64,000 nt of DNA, taken from NCBI GenBank assembly GCA_019918135.1, contig WBZZ01000839.1, positions 62,001 to 126,000 on the forward strand, written 5' to 3'. The notes below the pieces were generated by a model. The model worked only from the letters and a program-made list of their open reading frames with translations, was not told the DNA's origin and made no database searches. This document shows, piece after piece, positions 1 to 7,368 of the stretch. The position numbers and the translations under genes are program-made. How positions within the stretch are numbered: position 1 is the stretch's first letter; each line of letters begins with the position of its first letter. Origin of the DNA: Paulinella micropora. Lineage: Eukaryota > Cercozoa > Imbricatea > Euglyphida > Paulinellidae.

Positions 1-353
1 TGGTCGTTCCCGACATGTGTACACTTTTGCTTCTTTGGTTTTTGTGTCACCTCTGGCGTTAGCGCTCGTTCTTTTTTTGTGCGCTTAGTATCATTCGGAC
101 CCCCCCCCCTTTGCTGAGAAAAAGTGCGTCTAAGAGAGAGAGGGGGGGGGGGGGGACTTGCGACCTCCCCCCTCCTTGTTAGTTTGCACCTTGATCATCC
201 CCCCAGGGGGGTACTAAGAGTTGTGTGACTAAACTTTTTAATTTGAAACAAATTCTTTCTCCGGAAGGGAGGGGGCCGTCCTCTCCTTTGGTGCAAAAAG
301 AAGAGGAAGTGAGTGCGAAAAAAAAGCTGTGAAAAGCTGAAAAGCGGCGATGT
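1..353. other. Intergenic, homopolymer-rich
   Basis: No gene is supported here. The stretch holds a C run (about 100-109) and a G run (about 142-155) with short purine tracts, the same kind of homopolymer spacer seen between most backbone genes in this window. Confidence 0.6.
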
Positions 354-1298
354 TTAGCTCCAAGTCAGCGAACCAGTAGCCCCTTGCTTAGCGCCCGGTG
401 TGTAGCTCAAGACCGGCATCGCGGCTGCCTCTTCGTCTGAAAGCCACGCAGGCAGCCCCCCTTGAAGCAGCGTGTTTTTGACGCGCTCGACCGAGGGCTT
501 GTGGTGCAGCCTGTTCTCCAGGGCCTCGTACATCTCACGGCCGCGACGGCTCGCGGGCAGTCTTGGTTCCTGTATCGCGGCCTCTACCGCGGCCTGGTTT
601 TGTTTGGCACAAGCCAGGCATTCTGCCAGTGGTCGCCAGCCACCGACGTCCTGCAACACGTAGCCTCCTTCTGACCCGCACGATTGCATCTTTGGGCCCA
701 AGTTAATTTCGAGGCCTGCCACTTGCGGAAATTTATAAAAAGCCCGCCAGTGCTTTGCCTCCAATCGTCTGAGCGCGACAAACGCTGCGGGGCTTCCGCG
801 ACCGTCTAGTATAGTCACGTCGGGTCTGTACTTGGCTTCCTCCGGCGTCAGACCGATTGGACCTTGAGCCAGGGAGCCCAAAGCCTTGCCTAACACTGCA
901 CTGCACCCTTCGAATTTTTTCCGGTGGGCTAGACGGCAGGCTTGCGCAGAACGGCACGCCGGCCACTCGAAGGTGATGCTTGACAGCTTGGCCTGAATAA
1001 ACTTCATGGCTGACAGTTTTTGAAACTCCTCTACGCCATGAGCTCTGGCGTCCTCCGGTTCAAGCGGAGCCAAATGTCTGAAGACAGTGCCATCCGTGGG
1101 CGCAAGCACAAGGGTCAGTGGCTTTTGGCACTGCGGGCAGCTGAGCTTGTCCCTCCATAATTCCTGATTGGATAGCGCTTCCTGTGTAGTCACGAGGCGG
1201 TCGGGCTCGGCTCCTACGGTCACGAGACAGGCAAGCACTGAAAGTTGGTGTGCACCGCTTTCGGTGCCTCCGGTGCCAGAAAAACGCCGAAGATCCAT
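354..1298 (-). CDS. CoiA-like protein, putative PD-(D/E)XK-type
   Basis: About 314 residues. The start chosen is the methionine at 1296-1298 (MDLRRFSG). The frame is open further upstream to 1604, but that extension is made of an intergenic repeat found elsewhere in the backbone. Seen: a CPQC pair near residue 55, followed by a short strand and an FRHLA motif, and later a YRPDV motif with hydrophobic strands. Known: CoiA-like proteins carry an N-terminal zinc-ribbon-like segment (CPxC then HFAH) followed by a RPDV/ExK nuclease-like core. Inferred: a DNA-processing protein of the CoiA-like family. The usual ExQ/ExK position after RPDV is not clear, so catalytic activity is uncertain. Its 3' end faces the left edge of the window, so no operon partner is visible. 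Confidence 0.5.
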   Translation of the reverse strand: MDLRRFSGTGGTESGAHQLSVLACLVTVGAEPDRLVTTQEALSNQELWRDKLSCPQCQKPLTLVLAPTDGTVFRHLAPLEPEDARAHGVEEFQKLSAMKFIQAKLSSITFEWPACRSAQACRLAHRKKFEGCSAVLGKALGSLAQGPIGLTPEEAKYRPDVTILDGRGSPAAFVALRRLEAKHWRAFYKFPQVAGLEINLGPKMQSCGSEGGYVLQDVGGWRPLAECLACAKQNQAAVEAAIQEPRLPASRRGREMYEALENRLHHKPSVERVKNTLLQGGLPAWLSDEEAAAMPVLSYTPGAKQGATGSLTWS

Positions 1299-1871
1299 CA
1301 GCGAAGTTCGTGGTGTACGTTTTTTGAGAGGTGCGCTGTGTCTTCCCACGGGGACGGGCAGTACAGGAGGGGAGGGGGCCGTGGAGCTCAAAGAAGCCAA
1401 CAAACATGGCCTGGATAGGTGGGGGGGGGGCCGGCCAACAGAAGACAGTCTTCCCCGCCCGCCTGCCTTTCCCGAAAATTTTCCTTTGGCTAAATTTCGA
1501 TTGCCGAAATGCCCTTCGCCAAAAAAGAAATCTTTGCTGCGTGCCGCAATTTGCGGCAGAAAAAGTGTGTCTAATTTTGCGCAGAATGCGGCATTTGGCG
1601 CCAACTGTCATAAAACCGGCAGACAGATAATAGTTTTTTTTGGTGCAACGCTCGGGAGGAGAAGAATGGAAAGGGGAGAAGTCGGGGATTGGGAGGGGGG
1701 GGGCCGCGAAGCTCAGAGCAGGCGAAAAAGGGCAGGTGCTGCAATTTGCGGCAAGAATCAGACACATATATATTTTGCCGCAAACTGCGGCACGCAATAA
1801 AATTTTTTCGGTGATTCTGGCAATAACTTTCAAGCAAATCTTTCGGGAGACGCTGGCGGGCGGGGAAAGAC
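1299..1871. other. Intergenic repeat cluster
   Basis: Open frames occur on both strands but are made of repeated non-coding sequence. The stretch contains three copies of the palindrome GCCGCAATTTGCGGC or close variants (1543-1557, 1738-1752, 1777-1791). It also holds a repeat running through CCCGAAAATTTTC and GATTGCCGAAATG (about 1470-1512) that reappears inverted at about 4316-4383, two G runs, and the left arm of the hairpin at 1827-1923. Confidence 0.6.
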
Positions 1872-1923
1872 ATGAAAAAAATTCCCCGCCCGCCATTCTT
1901 TCCCGAAACATTTTGCTTGAAAG
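1827..1923. repeat. Long inverted repeat (hairpin), about 40-bp arms
   Basis: The left arm begins CTTTCAAGCAAATCTTTCGG and ends GGCGGGCGGGG. After an 18-nt A-rich loop the right arm runs CCCCGCCCGCC to GCTTGAAAG. The arms match with a few mismatches and a small bulge. The arms share wording (TTTCCCGAAA) with the interspersed repeat at about 1466-1512 and 4316-4383. It lies just upstream of, and overlaps the open frame of, the 127-codon gene that follows. It could be a transcript-end hairpin or the remains of a small inverted-repeat element. Confidence 0.7.
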
Positions 1924-2255
1924 TCACCACCGTCGACCCCGCGAATGTTGGCGCCGGCTGCGAGCTGCGCGTGCATGCCAACGGAAGTTTGGAGAGCAGT
2001 GCTCACGGCTTGATCGCGGCCGACACCACGTGGGAAGAGCTCCTGGACCCGCGCCTGCACCTGCAGAGCTCGGGCACGTACCGCGCCGCCTGCATCAAAC
2101 ACCTGGGCCTGAACGCGCTCAAGCACGCCACCAGCTACTGGAGCACGGCGCGCCAGCGGTACGTGCACTTTCTGGACCTGCCGCAGTACCCCGCCACGGG
2201 CTTGTACGCGCATTGCCAGTACCACAACGGCCGCCACGCCAGCTTCGTAGCCTAA
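1872..2255 (+). CDS. Small hypothetical protein
   Basis: An open frame of 127 codons, GC-rich with strong third-position GC like the neighbouring backbone genes. The first 17 residues are encoded by the right part of the hairpin repeat, so the true start is uncertain and may be a non-AUG or a spliced exon. From about residue 18 (VTTVDPANVGAGCELRV) the sequence looks like ordinary globular protein with a hydrophobic, aromatic C-terminal part (SYWSTARQRYVHFLDLPQY). I recognise no domain. It ends 26 bases before an A/T palindrome (about 2262-2278) that may be the transcript end. Confidence 0.4.
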   Translation: MKKIPRPPFFPETFCLKVTTVDPANVGAGCELRVHANGSLESSAHGLIAADTTWEELLDPRLHLQSSGTYRAACIKHLGLNALKHATSYWSTARQRYVHFLDLPQYPATGLYAHCQYHNGRHASFVA

Positions 2256-2336
2256 AGGCCTGTTTTAATTTTAAAAAAACCTACTGTTTTTTCTTTCTTC
2301 TTGTTTGTTCTCCCGCGATAGTTGACAATTCCGGTT

Positions 2337-3506
2337 TTACCCCGCCCGTACGAGCATGGCAGTCAAAAGCGCAAGTCCAAGGGCCGCGGCGACGCCGCCC
2401 GCTATAGCTAGGCGGGTCGTTTGCTGCCGATCGTCCCCGAACGCGCGCGCGAACCTGGTGCGCGCGCAACACTTGCGCGCGCAGGCGGACACGCCCGCGC
2501 CCGTAAACATGGCAACCGCGGCCGCGAGCGAAGAGCACAGCAGAGCGGCCGCGAACGCGCCTGCCACGAGCCGCCCGTTGCAGCGGCAGTGGCCGGAATC
2601 GTCCTGGCAGGCCCCGAACCAGAAGACGGTCGCTTCGTTGCCGAGGCAGGGCGAGTAGACAAGTGTCTCAATCGCCGCCGGCGGGGGCAACAGGTACAGG
2701 CAGTAGTCGGTGCTGATGTTGAGGAAGGCGGCCAGCTCCCACGGGGGGACCCCCGGGTCGACGGCCCAGCGAAGGTCGAGTGCCGTCTGCAGCCTGACCA
2801 CGACGGCTTTTGACGTTTTTGTAACGCTAGTCGACAGCGCCTGCAGCTGGTCGAGATTGTCGTTGACGCTGGCCAGCATGCCGGCGCCCGAGTTGTACAG
2901 GTCGGCCAAACTTTTTTGTTTGGCCCTGCCTGCTTGTATGTCCGCCATCAGGAGCTTGTAGCGGGCCAGCGCCTCCTGGTAGACCTTGGCAAACTCTGCC
3001 CTGGCCTTGGCGGCGTAATCTTCGATGTCGTGCTGCAGCGCATCGGAACGATTGGCCAGGTCGTCCAGAAAGTTCTGCGTGTTGCCCCCAATGGCGGCCG
3101 GTCGAGAAGGACTGCATCGACTCCCAGGCCGCCTGCTCGACCTGTTCCGCGATGCCCACGGTGGATGCCGAGAGCTGCGACACCGTCTCGCCCAACCGGC
3201 GGTACAGGGGCATCAGCTCGCTCTGCTGCTGCAGGCGCAGCTGCACCGCGTTGTCCCTGACGGCCTCGAGGCTGGGCAGCTGCCCCGCGTGATGCGGTCG
3301 GACAGGCACAAAACGGCCGGGGAGGTCGGGCAGGCCACGGTCACGTTGAGCGCGCCCGACAGGGCCGTGACGTCGACGACCGACGTCTGGTACTGGGTCA
3401 GGCCCCGCAACACCGTCGCGAACAGCGTCGCGACCACGATCGGCGCCAGCGTGCGGGATTCAAAGCTGTACTTGGTGGTGTTGCTAGGCTCCTGCAGGAA
3501 CGACAT
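2337..3506 (-). pseudogene. Membrane protein with coiled coil, split over several frames
   Basis: Read from 3506 leftwards, the region encodes a short cytoplasmic head and a transmembrane helix at about residues 19-40. A long helical, coiled-coil-like stretch rich in Gln, Glu, Ala and Leu follows. Next come a Cys-containing segment (YCLYLLPPPAA, ending with FWFGACQDDSGHCRCNG) and two C-terminal hydrophobic helices rich in Ala and Leu. The pieces lie in three overlapping frames with backbone-like codon use, so either the gene is broken about twice or the assembly has indels in its GC-rich tracts. The overall architecture (TM, ectodomain coiled coil, Cys-rich part, TM) recalls viral or protist surface proteins, but no family is recognised. 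Confidence 0.5.
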
Positions 3507-3794
3507 TTGCAGAAAACCAAAACTCCTTCAAATTGTTCGAACCGAAGGGAGCTGTCGAAAAAAACCGTCTGCAGGTTTCATTCAGAGTTGGGGGGGGGGG
3601 GGGGGGGCTTGCGTGGGGGGAAATGGTCATATCTTTTTTTTGCGCGGCCCCAAGACAAAGCAAGACAAAGGGAAGAGGTGGGGAGGGGGGCCGGCCTTTG
3701 CCTCCCCGCCCTTTCCACCCGTAAGATTGCGCCAGTCCTTGAGGCACACTTCCCCTCCTTCCCCGGGCCCTTTTTTTAATTAAAAAAAGGTACT

Positions 3795-4052
3795 ATGGCA
3801 AGCTACACCTGTGACGCTACGCAATGTGGCAACCCCGTGGACTTAAGGCGTAACCCTTGCTGCGAAAAGAAGTTTTGTTCCGCTCTTTGCCAGGCCAAGC
3901 CGCACGACTGCGAGGGTTCCCAAATGCAAACACAGCACGAGCACTCGTCGCTGCTCAAGACGATTACAGACGGGCTAGCGGAATGTACGATCCAGGGTTC
4001 AACTACCAGATGTCCATACTGCGACTGCAGGCTAGAGGACGACAGCGATTAG
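3795..4052 (+). CDS. Small AN1/MYND-like zinc-finger protein
   Basis: 85 residues. Seen: Cys spacing CDATQCG, then NPCCEKKFCSALCQAKPHDC, and a second pair CPYCDC near the C-terminus. The first cluster resembles the AN1 finger (Cys pairs, a conserved FC, then His and Cys); MYND-type fingers have similar spacing. The C-terminal CPYC pair could complete another zinc site. Known: such small fingers act as protein- or ubiquitin-binding modules. Inferred: a small regulatory or adaptor protein; the partner is unknown. The start is clear: ATG at 3795 shortly after an A/T palindrome (about 3772-3788) that probably ends upstream transcription. The preceding 290 bases contain only G runs and purine tracts. 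Confidence 0.6.
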   Translation: MASYTCDATQCGNPVDLRRNPCCEKKFCSALCQAKPHDCEGSQMQTQHEHSSLLKTITDGLAECTIQGSTTRCPYCDCRLEDDSD

Positions 4053-4381
4053 ACACAAGTAAAGACTTTTGTGTGCGTGCAACTGTCTGTCTTTAGCGCA
4101 CATCGCAGGCTAGAAAGGAGGTGCACTCACTCTTACTTACTAAACACCGTTTTCCGACCTTTGGCGCGAAATTCACCGGATTATGAAACCTTGGAGACCA
4201 AAAAAAAATTTTTGTGGTGTGCCGCAATTTGCGGCAAAATACAAACGTCCGTAACTCACGGCATCTTTCACCTTTGGCGCGAAATTCACCGAATTATGAA
4301 ACTAGTGAAAAAAATTTTTTTTTGCAAAGGACATTTCGGCAATTGAAAGGTAGCCAGAGAAAATTTTTCGGGAGAGATTGT
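4053..4381. other. Intergenic repeats
   Basis: No gene. A 34-bp direct repeat (ACCTTTGGCGCGAAATTCAC and what follows) occurs at 4157-4190 and 4270-4303 with one mismatch near its middle. The palindrome GCCGCAATTTGCGGC lies between them at 4221-4235. From about 4316 to 4383 an inverted copy of the interspersed repeat of the 1470-1545 region runs up to the Fanzor RNA boundary. Confidence 0.7.
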
Positions 4382-4556
4382 CGGATTGGATTGAAATCTC
4401 GGAGGGGTTGAACCACCCCAGAGATTCCTACAGCTGGGAGGGAGAAAGGGCAGCACGCGGCATATTCCTACCTTCCTCCTCAGAGGCCCCAATCGAAGCA
4501 AAGCACTAAACCCGACCTGAAGTCAGGGTTTGGTGCGAGGTTGATAAACCTAAACA
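4382..4556 (-). ncRNA. Putative Fanzor guide RNA (fRNA/omegaRNA) scaffold, copy 1
   Basis: This 175-nt stretch follows the Fanzor stop codon on the same strand. It is colinear, without gaps, with 12986-13160 behind the second Fanzor and differs at only a handful of positions. Seen: a hairpin at 4504-4535 (stem AAACCC/GGGTTT with an inner GAC/GTC pairing). A second hairpin sits near the 3' end at 4395-4426, with outer stem AATCTC/GAGATT and inner stem GGGGT/ACCCC. After the minus-strand wording CAATCCAATCCG the two copies stop matching. Known: TnpB and Fanzor proteins use an RNA made from the 3' end of their own locus, with the guide just beyond the element end. Inferred: this is that RNA, and the guide starts near 4381 and runs downwards. 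Confidence 0.75.
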
Positions 4557-6506
4557 CTAATATAAGTCCTGCCGACCCAAGGCCAGCAATCTCAAGAGAA
4601 TGTTGCGACTGGCGTTCATGTCGCGTCCGTGCTGGAGGGCGCACCACTGGCAGCTGTAGGTCCTCGCGGCTTTGATGTCCTTCCACAGCGCTCCACATTG
4701 AGTACACGCCTGTGTGGTGAACTCCTCGTTGCATATCAGCACTTTGCACTTGCCGATGTATTCTCGCTGCAGGTTGAGCAAACGCTTGCGAAAATCAGCG
4801 TGTCGCCAGGCAAGCAGCTTGCGCTTCGTTTCCCGTGAGATCGTCTTGCCCTTCACCATGCCCGACGCTCCAAACCAAGGCAGCACGACGTAGTCGTGGT
4901 TATCGAGCAGCCATCTGGTGGCCTTCTTGTGCACGTCCTGGACCCTGTTGTAGATCTTGTCACGCACTCGAGTAATAGCGCGCCGTAGGCGCCAGCGGTT
5001 GCGCTTCTTGCTGCTGTCCTTAGCCAGTAGCTCGACCTTGCTCAGCAGCTTGTCGGTGTGCTTCTGGAGCCGGTACACGCGTGCAATCGACCCGGACCCG
5101 AATTCGATGATCGCACCAGAGTCCGCGTGGTACACGGTCAGAAAGCTCCGGACGCCCGGGTCGATGCTCACTACGCGCTGGGACTCGGGCACCGCCATTT
5201 CACGCCGGCGCTGCTGTATCTCTATCGGTACGTGTAAGTACCATTTTCCCAGGCGATCGACCCTCAGGCGCACGTCGTGCTTGATTTCGAGCTTCGGGGT
5301 TCCAAGCCTGCGCTCTTGCTTTCTCCAATCTCTGGAGGCGACCGAGTCAGCGTTTAGAAACCCTGCAAAGAAACCTCGCCGGCGGCCAAAAACCGTGTGC
5401 GAGATCGCAATCGTGGACTTGCGCTCTTCCCACTTGCGGAAGTTTACTCTCTTCCAGTGGAACACTCTGCCCTTCTGCCTGAGATTGGAAATAGCAGAGG
5501 CCCTCGCTGTTTGCAGGTCCCGGATGGCCACTTCGCGGATGTCATACGGCACCTGGAGCAGCCACTGTCTGGCTTGCACGAATTCGCTACCGTCCTTCAC
5601 AAATCGCAGGCGTAGTGTATCCAGATCGAAGTCGCCCAGACGCCGCATTCTGCCACCCAGCTCGGCCCTTCTTTTTTCTCTGCGCTCCTTTTGCTCTTGA
5701 CGACGGTTGGCTTTCCTGACCATCTCGAGCGTCTCCTCCTTCTCTTGCTTGTCTTCTTCTTCCACTGTCTCATTTTTTTGTCTCTTGAGCTTCGCGGGGT
5801 TTTCTTCCTTCTTTTCCTGGCTCCGCCTCTTTTTACTAACTTGCGCGGTTTGACCTTCCTGCTTCTGTTCGCAGGGCCGGGGGAAACGCTTGTCTTCTTT
5901 TCTTAGCCAAGCAAGTGCAGCATTCCAAATTTCATGGACAGCGCGGTATAACAGCCAGGCCTTACGCAGCCAAGCCCACCTGACTTCTTTATCCTTGGTC
6001 TTTGGGTAGATTCTGCACGTAAGCGTCTTAAGCGGGGGCGTCTTGTCAGCCTTCTTGTTGAGACTGAATTTCTTCTTGGGCAGCTTCTGGTTTTCGTCTG
6101 TTTGGGCTGCGTACCGTCGCGCGTCGACCTTGGTTGCGGGCAGCAGTGCAAGTCGTGACTGCCAAGAGGTCGGCTGCGGGCATTGCTTCGTTGTCGGCTC
6201 GTACCTGCGGGTCGAGCTCCAGGATCCACCCCCCATGACCTTGCTCAGAGAAACGGGCCAGCGACTCGAGTCCGCTCTGACCAAGCCGCTGCCTACAGCT
6301 AGAGGTAACTGCCTGGACATCTCCCTGGCAGACTCGGTCCAGAAAGGCGCATAAGCTACAGCTGGCTCTACCAGACTTTTCTTCTCTCTGGTCTTGGATT
6401 CTCGAGGCTCTGAGTCGCGGCTCGCGGGCTCCGTGCTGTTGGCTGGGCTAGTTGACCCCTGCGCTGGACGCCTGGTCACCTTTTCCCAGAGAGTGAGCTG
6501 TCTCAT
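4557..6506 (-). CDS. Fanzor (eukaryotic/viral TnpB-like) RNA-guided nuclease, copy 1
   Basis: 649 residues. Seen: RuvC-I at VVSIDPGVRSF (Asp at about 449), RuvC-II at CNEEFTTQ (Glu at 594-595), a zinc ribbon with Cys at about 601, 604, 619 and 622 (CTQC and CQWC), and RuvC-III at GRDMNASRN (Asp at about 629). A TnpB-like N-terminal core starts near residue 155. It is preceded by a basic, Ser/Pro-rich leader and interrupted at about 205-285 by a Lys/Glu-rich insert with a nuclear-localisation-like stretch (KKRRSQEKK). Known: Fanzors are TnpB homologues that cut DNA guided by an RNA from the element's own 3' end. All three RuvC acidic residues and the four Cys are present, so it looks active. 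The start at 6506 is shared with copy 2. It is close in sequence to copy 2 but differs at many residues, so the copies are not recent. Confidence 0.9.
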   Translation of the reverse strand: MRQLTLWEKVTRRPAQGSTSPANSTEPASRDSEPRESKTREKKSLVEPAVAYAPFWTESAREMSRQLPLAVGSGLVRADSSRWPVSLSKVMGGGSWSSTRRYEPTTKQCPQPTSWQSRLALLPATKVDARRYAAQTDENQKLPKKKFSLNKKADKTPPLKTLTCRIYPKTKDKEVRWAWLRKAWLLYRAVHEIWNAALAWLRKEDKRFPRPCEQKQEGQTAQVSKKRRSQEKKEENPAKLKRQKNETVEEEDKQEKEETLEMVRKANRRQEQKERREKRRAELGGRMRRLGDFDLDTLRLRFVKDGSEFVQARQWLLQVPYDIREVAIRDLQTARASAISNLRQKGRVFHWKRVNFRKWEERKSTIAISHTVFGRRRGFFAGFLNADSVASRDWRKQERRLGTPKLEIKHDVRLRVDRLGKWYLHVPIEIQQRRREMAVPESQRVVSIDPGVRSFLTVYHADSGAIIEFGSGSIARVYRLQKHTDKLLSKVELLAKDSSKKRNRWRLRRAITRVRDKIYNRVQDVHKKATRWLLDNHDYVVLPWFGASGMVKGKTISRETKRKLLAWRHADFRKRLLNLQREYIGKCKVLICNEEFTTQACTQCGALWKDIKAARTYSCQWCALQHGRDMNASRNILLRLLALGRQDLY

Positions 6507-7368
6507 TCAATGTCACTGGTCGGATGAGCTTAGACCGAACCCGTAGTTAGCATAGGTCCCCTAGCGCCGAGTGGTTTCCCTGTTGCCATGTACGTACCTT
6601 GATTAGTGGATTTTTGAATGTGTTGGACAAATGAAGCAGGCAGAGATTTTATCTTGGATCCCACAAAGGTCTGCGTGGGGGGGGGGGGGGGCCGGGTGCT
6701 TTGCACTTTAGACCAGGGGAGAAAAAGGGTCGGATGGGGGGGGGGGGGGCCGGATGGTAAGAGAAAGAGAGGGCCCGCTCTTTTGTTTGATTTTCTCCTG
6801 TCTTTTGATCCTACAAGAGAGAGCTTCCAATGACGTGTCAGAGAGTGGGGGGGGGGGGGGGGGCGCGGAAGGTGTCTTAGCGCGCCTAGCCTTTGCTTGC
6901 CAACAGCCACACCCCCGTCGATCCCCCGGCGAGGGACTAAAACTGAAAGCGGATTTTCAAACAAAAAAACTTGGCAGTTGTCCCCTTTTTTCAGCCGAAC
7001 TTGTGGGGAAAAGCGGGCGGGCGGGGGGCCAAAACAGTATTAGCGTGGCCCCATCCCCATCCCCTCCCCGCAAAAGGGGGGGCCGTTGCGGTGTCCTTTT
7101 CCGTAAGCCCCCTCCCTCGGGAAAACAAAATTAGCGTGGCCTCTGCCCCCCTCTGCAAAAGGAAAGGGGGGGGGGCCGCCATGGCGTCTTTTCCCCTATG
7201 TCCCTCCCCTTTCTCATCCAAGCCTAAAGTCTTGCACCAAACGGTGAGGAGCCTCGCTTTCTTACATTCGTTTGTTTTTTAAGGAAAAAAAATTCGGCCA
7301 CAGTTAAAAAAAATTTTAAAAAAATCCTAACAAACATTTAAGAAAAACGGGGCCCTTTGCTGTATTGT
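6507..7368. other. Fanzor upstream region and homopolymer spacer
   Basis: No gene. The first 540 bp match the region upstream of Fanzor copy 2. Three G runs lie at about 6679-6692, 6737-6750 and 6847-6862. A minus-strand CAAG followed by GTACGTAC near 6591-6602 looks like a splice donor and is conserved in copy 2. The last 200 bp are C/G tracts, followed by A/T palindromes at about 7274-7325, probably the transcript end of the next gene. Confidence 0.5.

Larger units (their letters stand above)
4382..7050 (-). mobile_element. IS607-like/Fanzor unit, copy 1 (non-autonomous)
   Basis: Defined by similarity to 12986-15655: the RNA scaffold, the Fanzor ORF and about 540 bp upstream of the ORF are shared, including the G runs and the wording TAGCGCGCCTAGCC and ACTGAAAG. 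The low-coordinate end is sharp at 4382; the high-coordinate end fades around 7050. No serine recombinase (TnpA) is present, so mobility would have to be supplied in trans. No obvious terminal inverted repeat or target duplication was found, which is normal for IS607-type elements. Confidence 0.6.

Noticed and set aside
1168-1800. Plus-strand frame of 210 codons
   Set aside because: Composed of intergenic repeats and G runs, and antisense to the CoiA-like gene at its start.
6530-6964. Frame upstream of Fanzor copy 1 as a possible TnpA recombinase
   Set aside because: Pro runs come from G homopolymers; no serine-recombinase motif, and the frame is not kept in copy 2.
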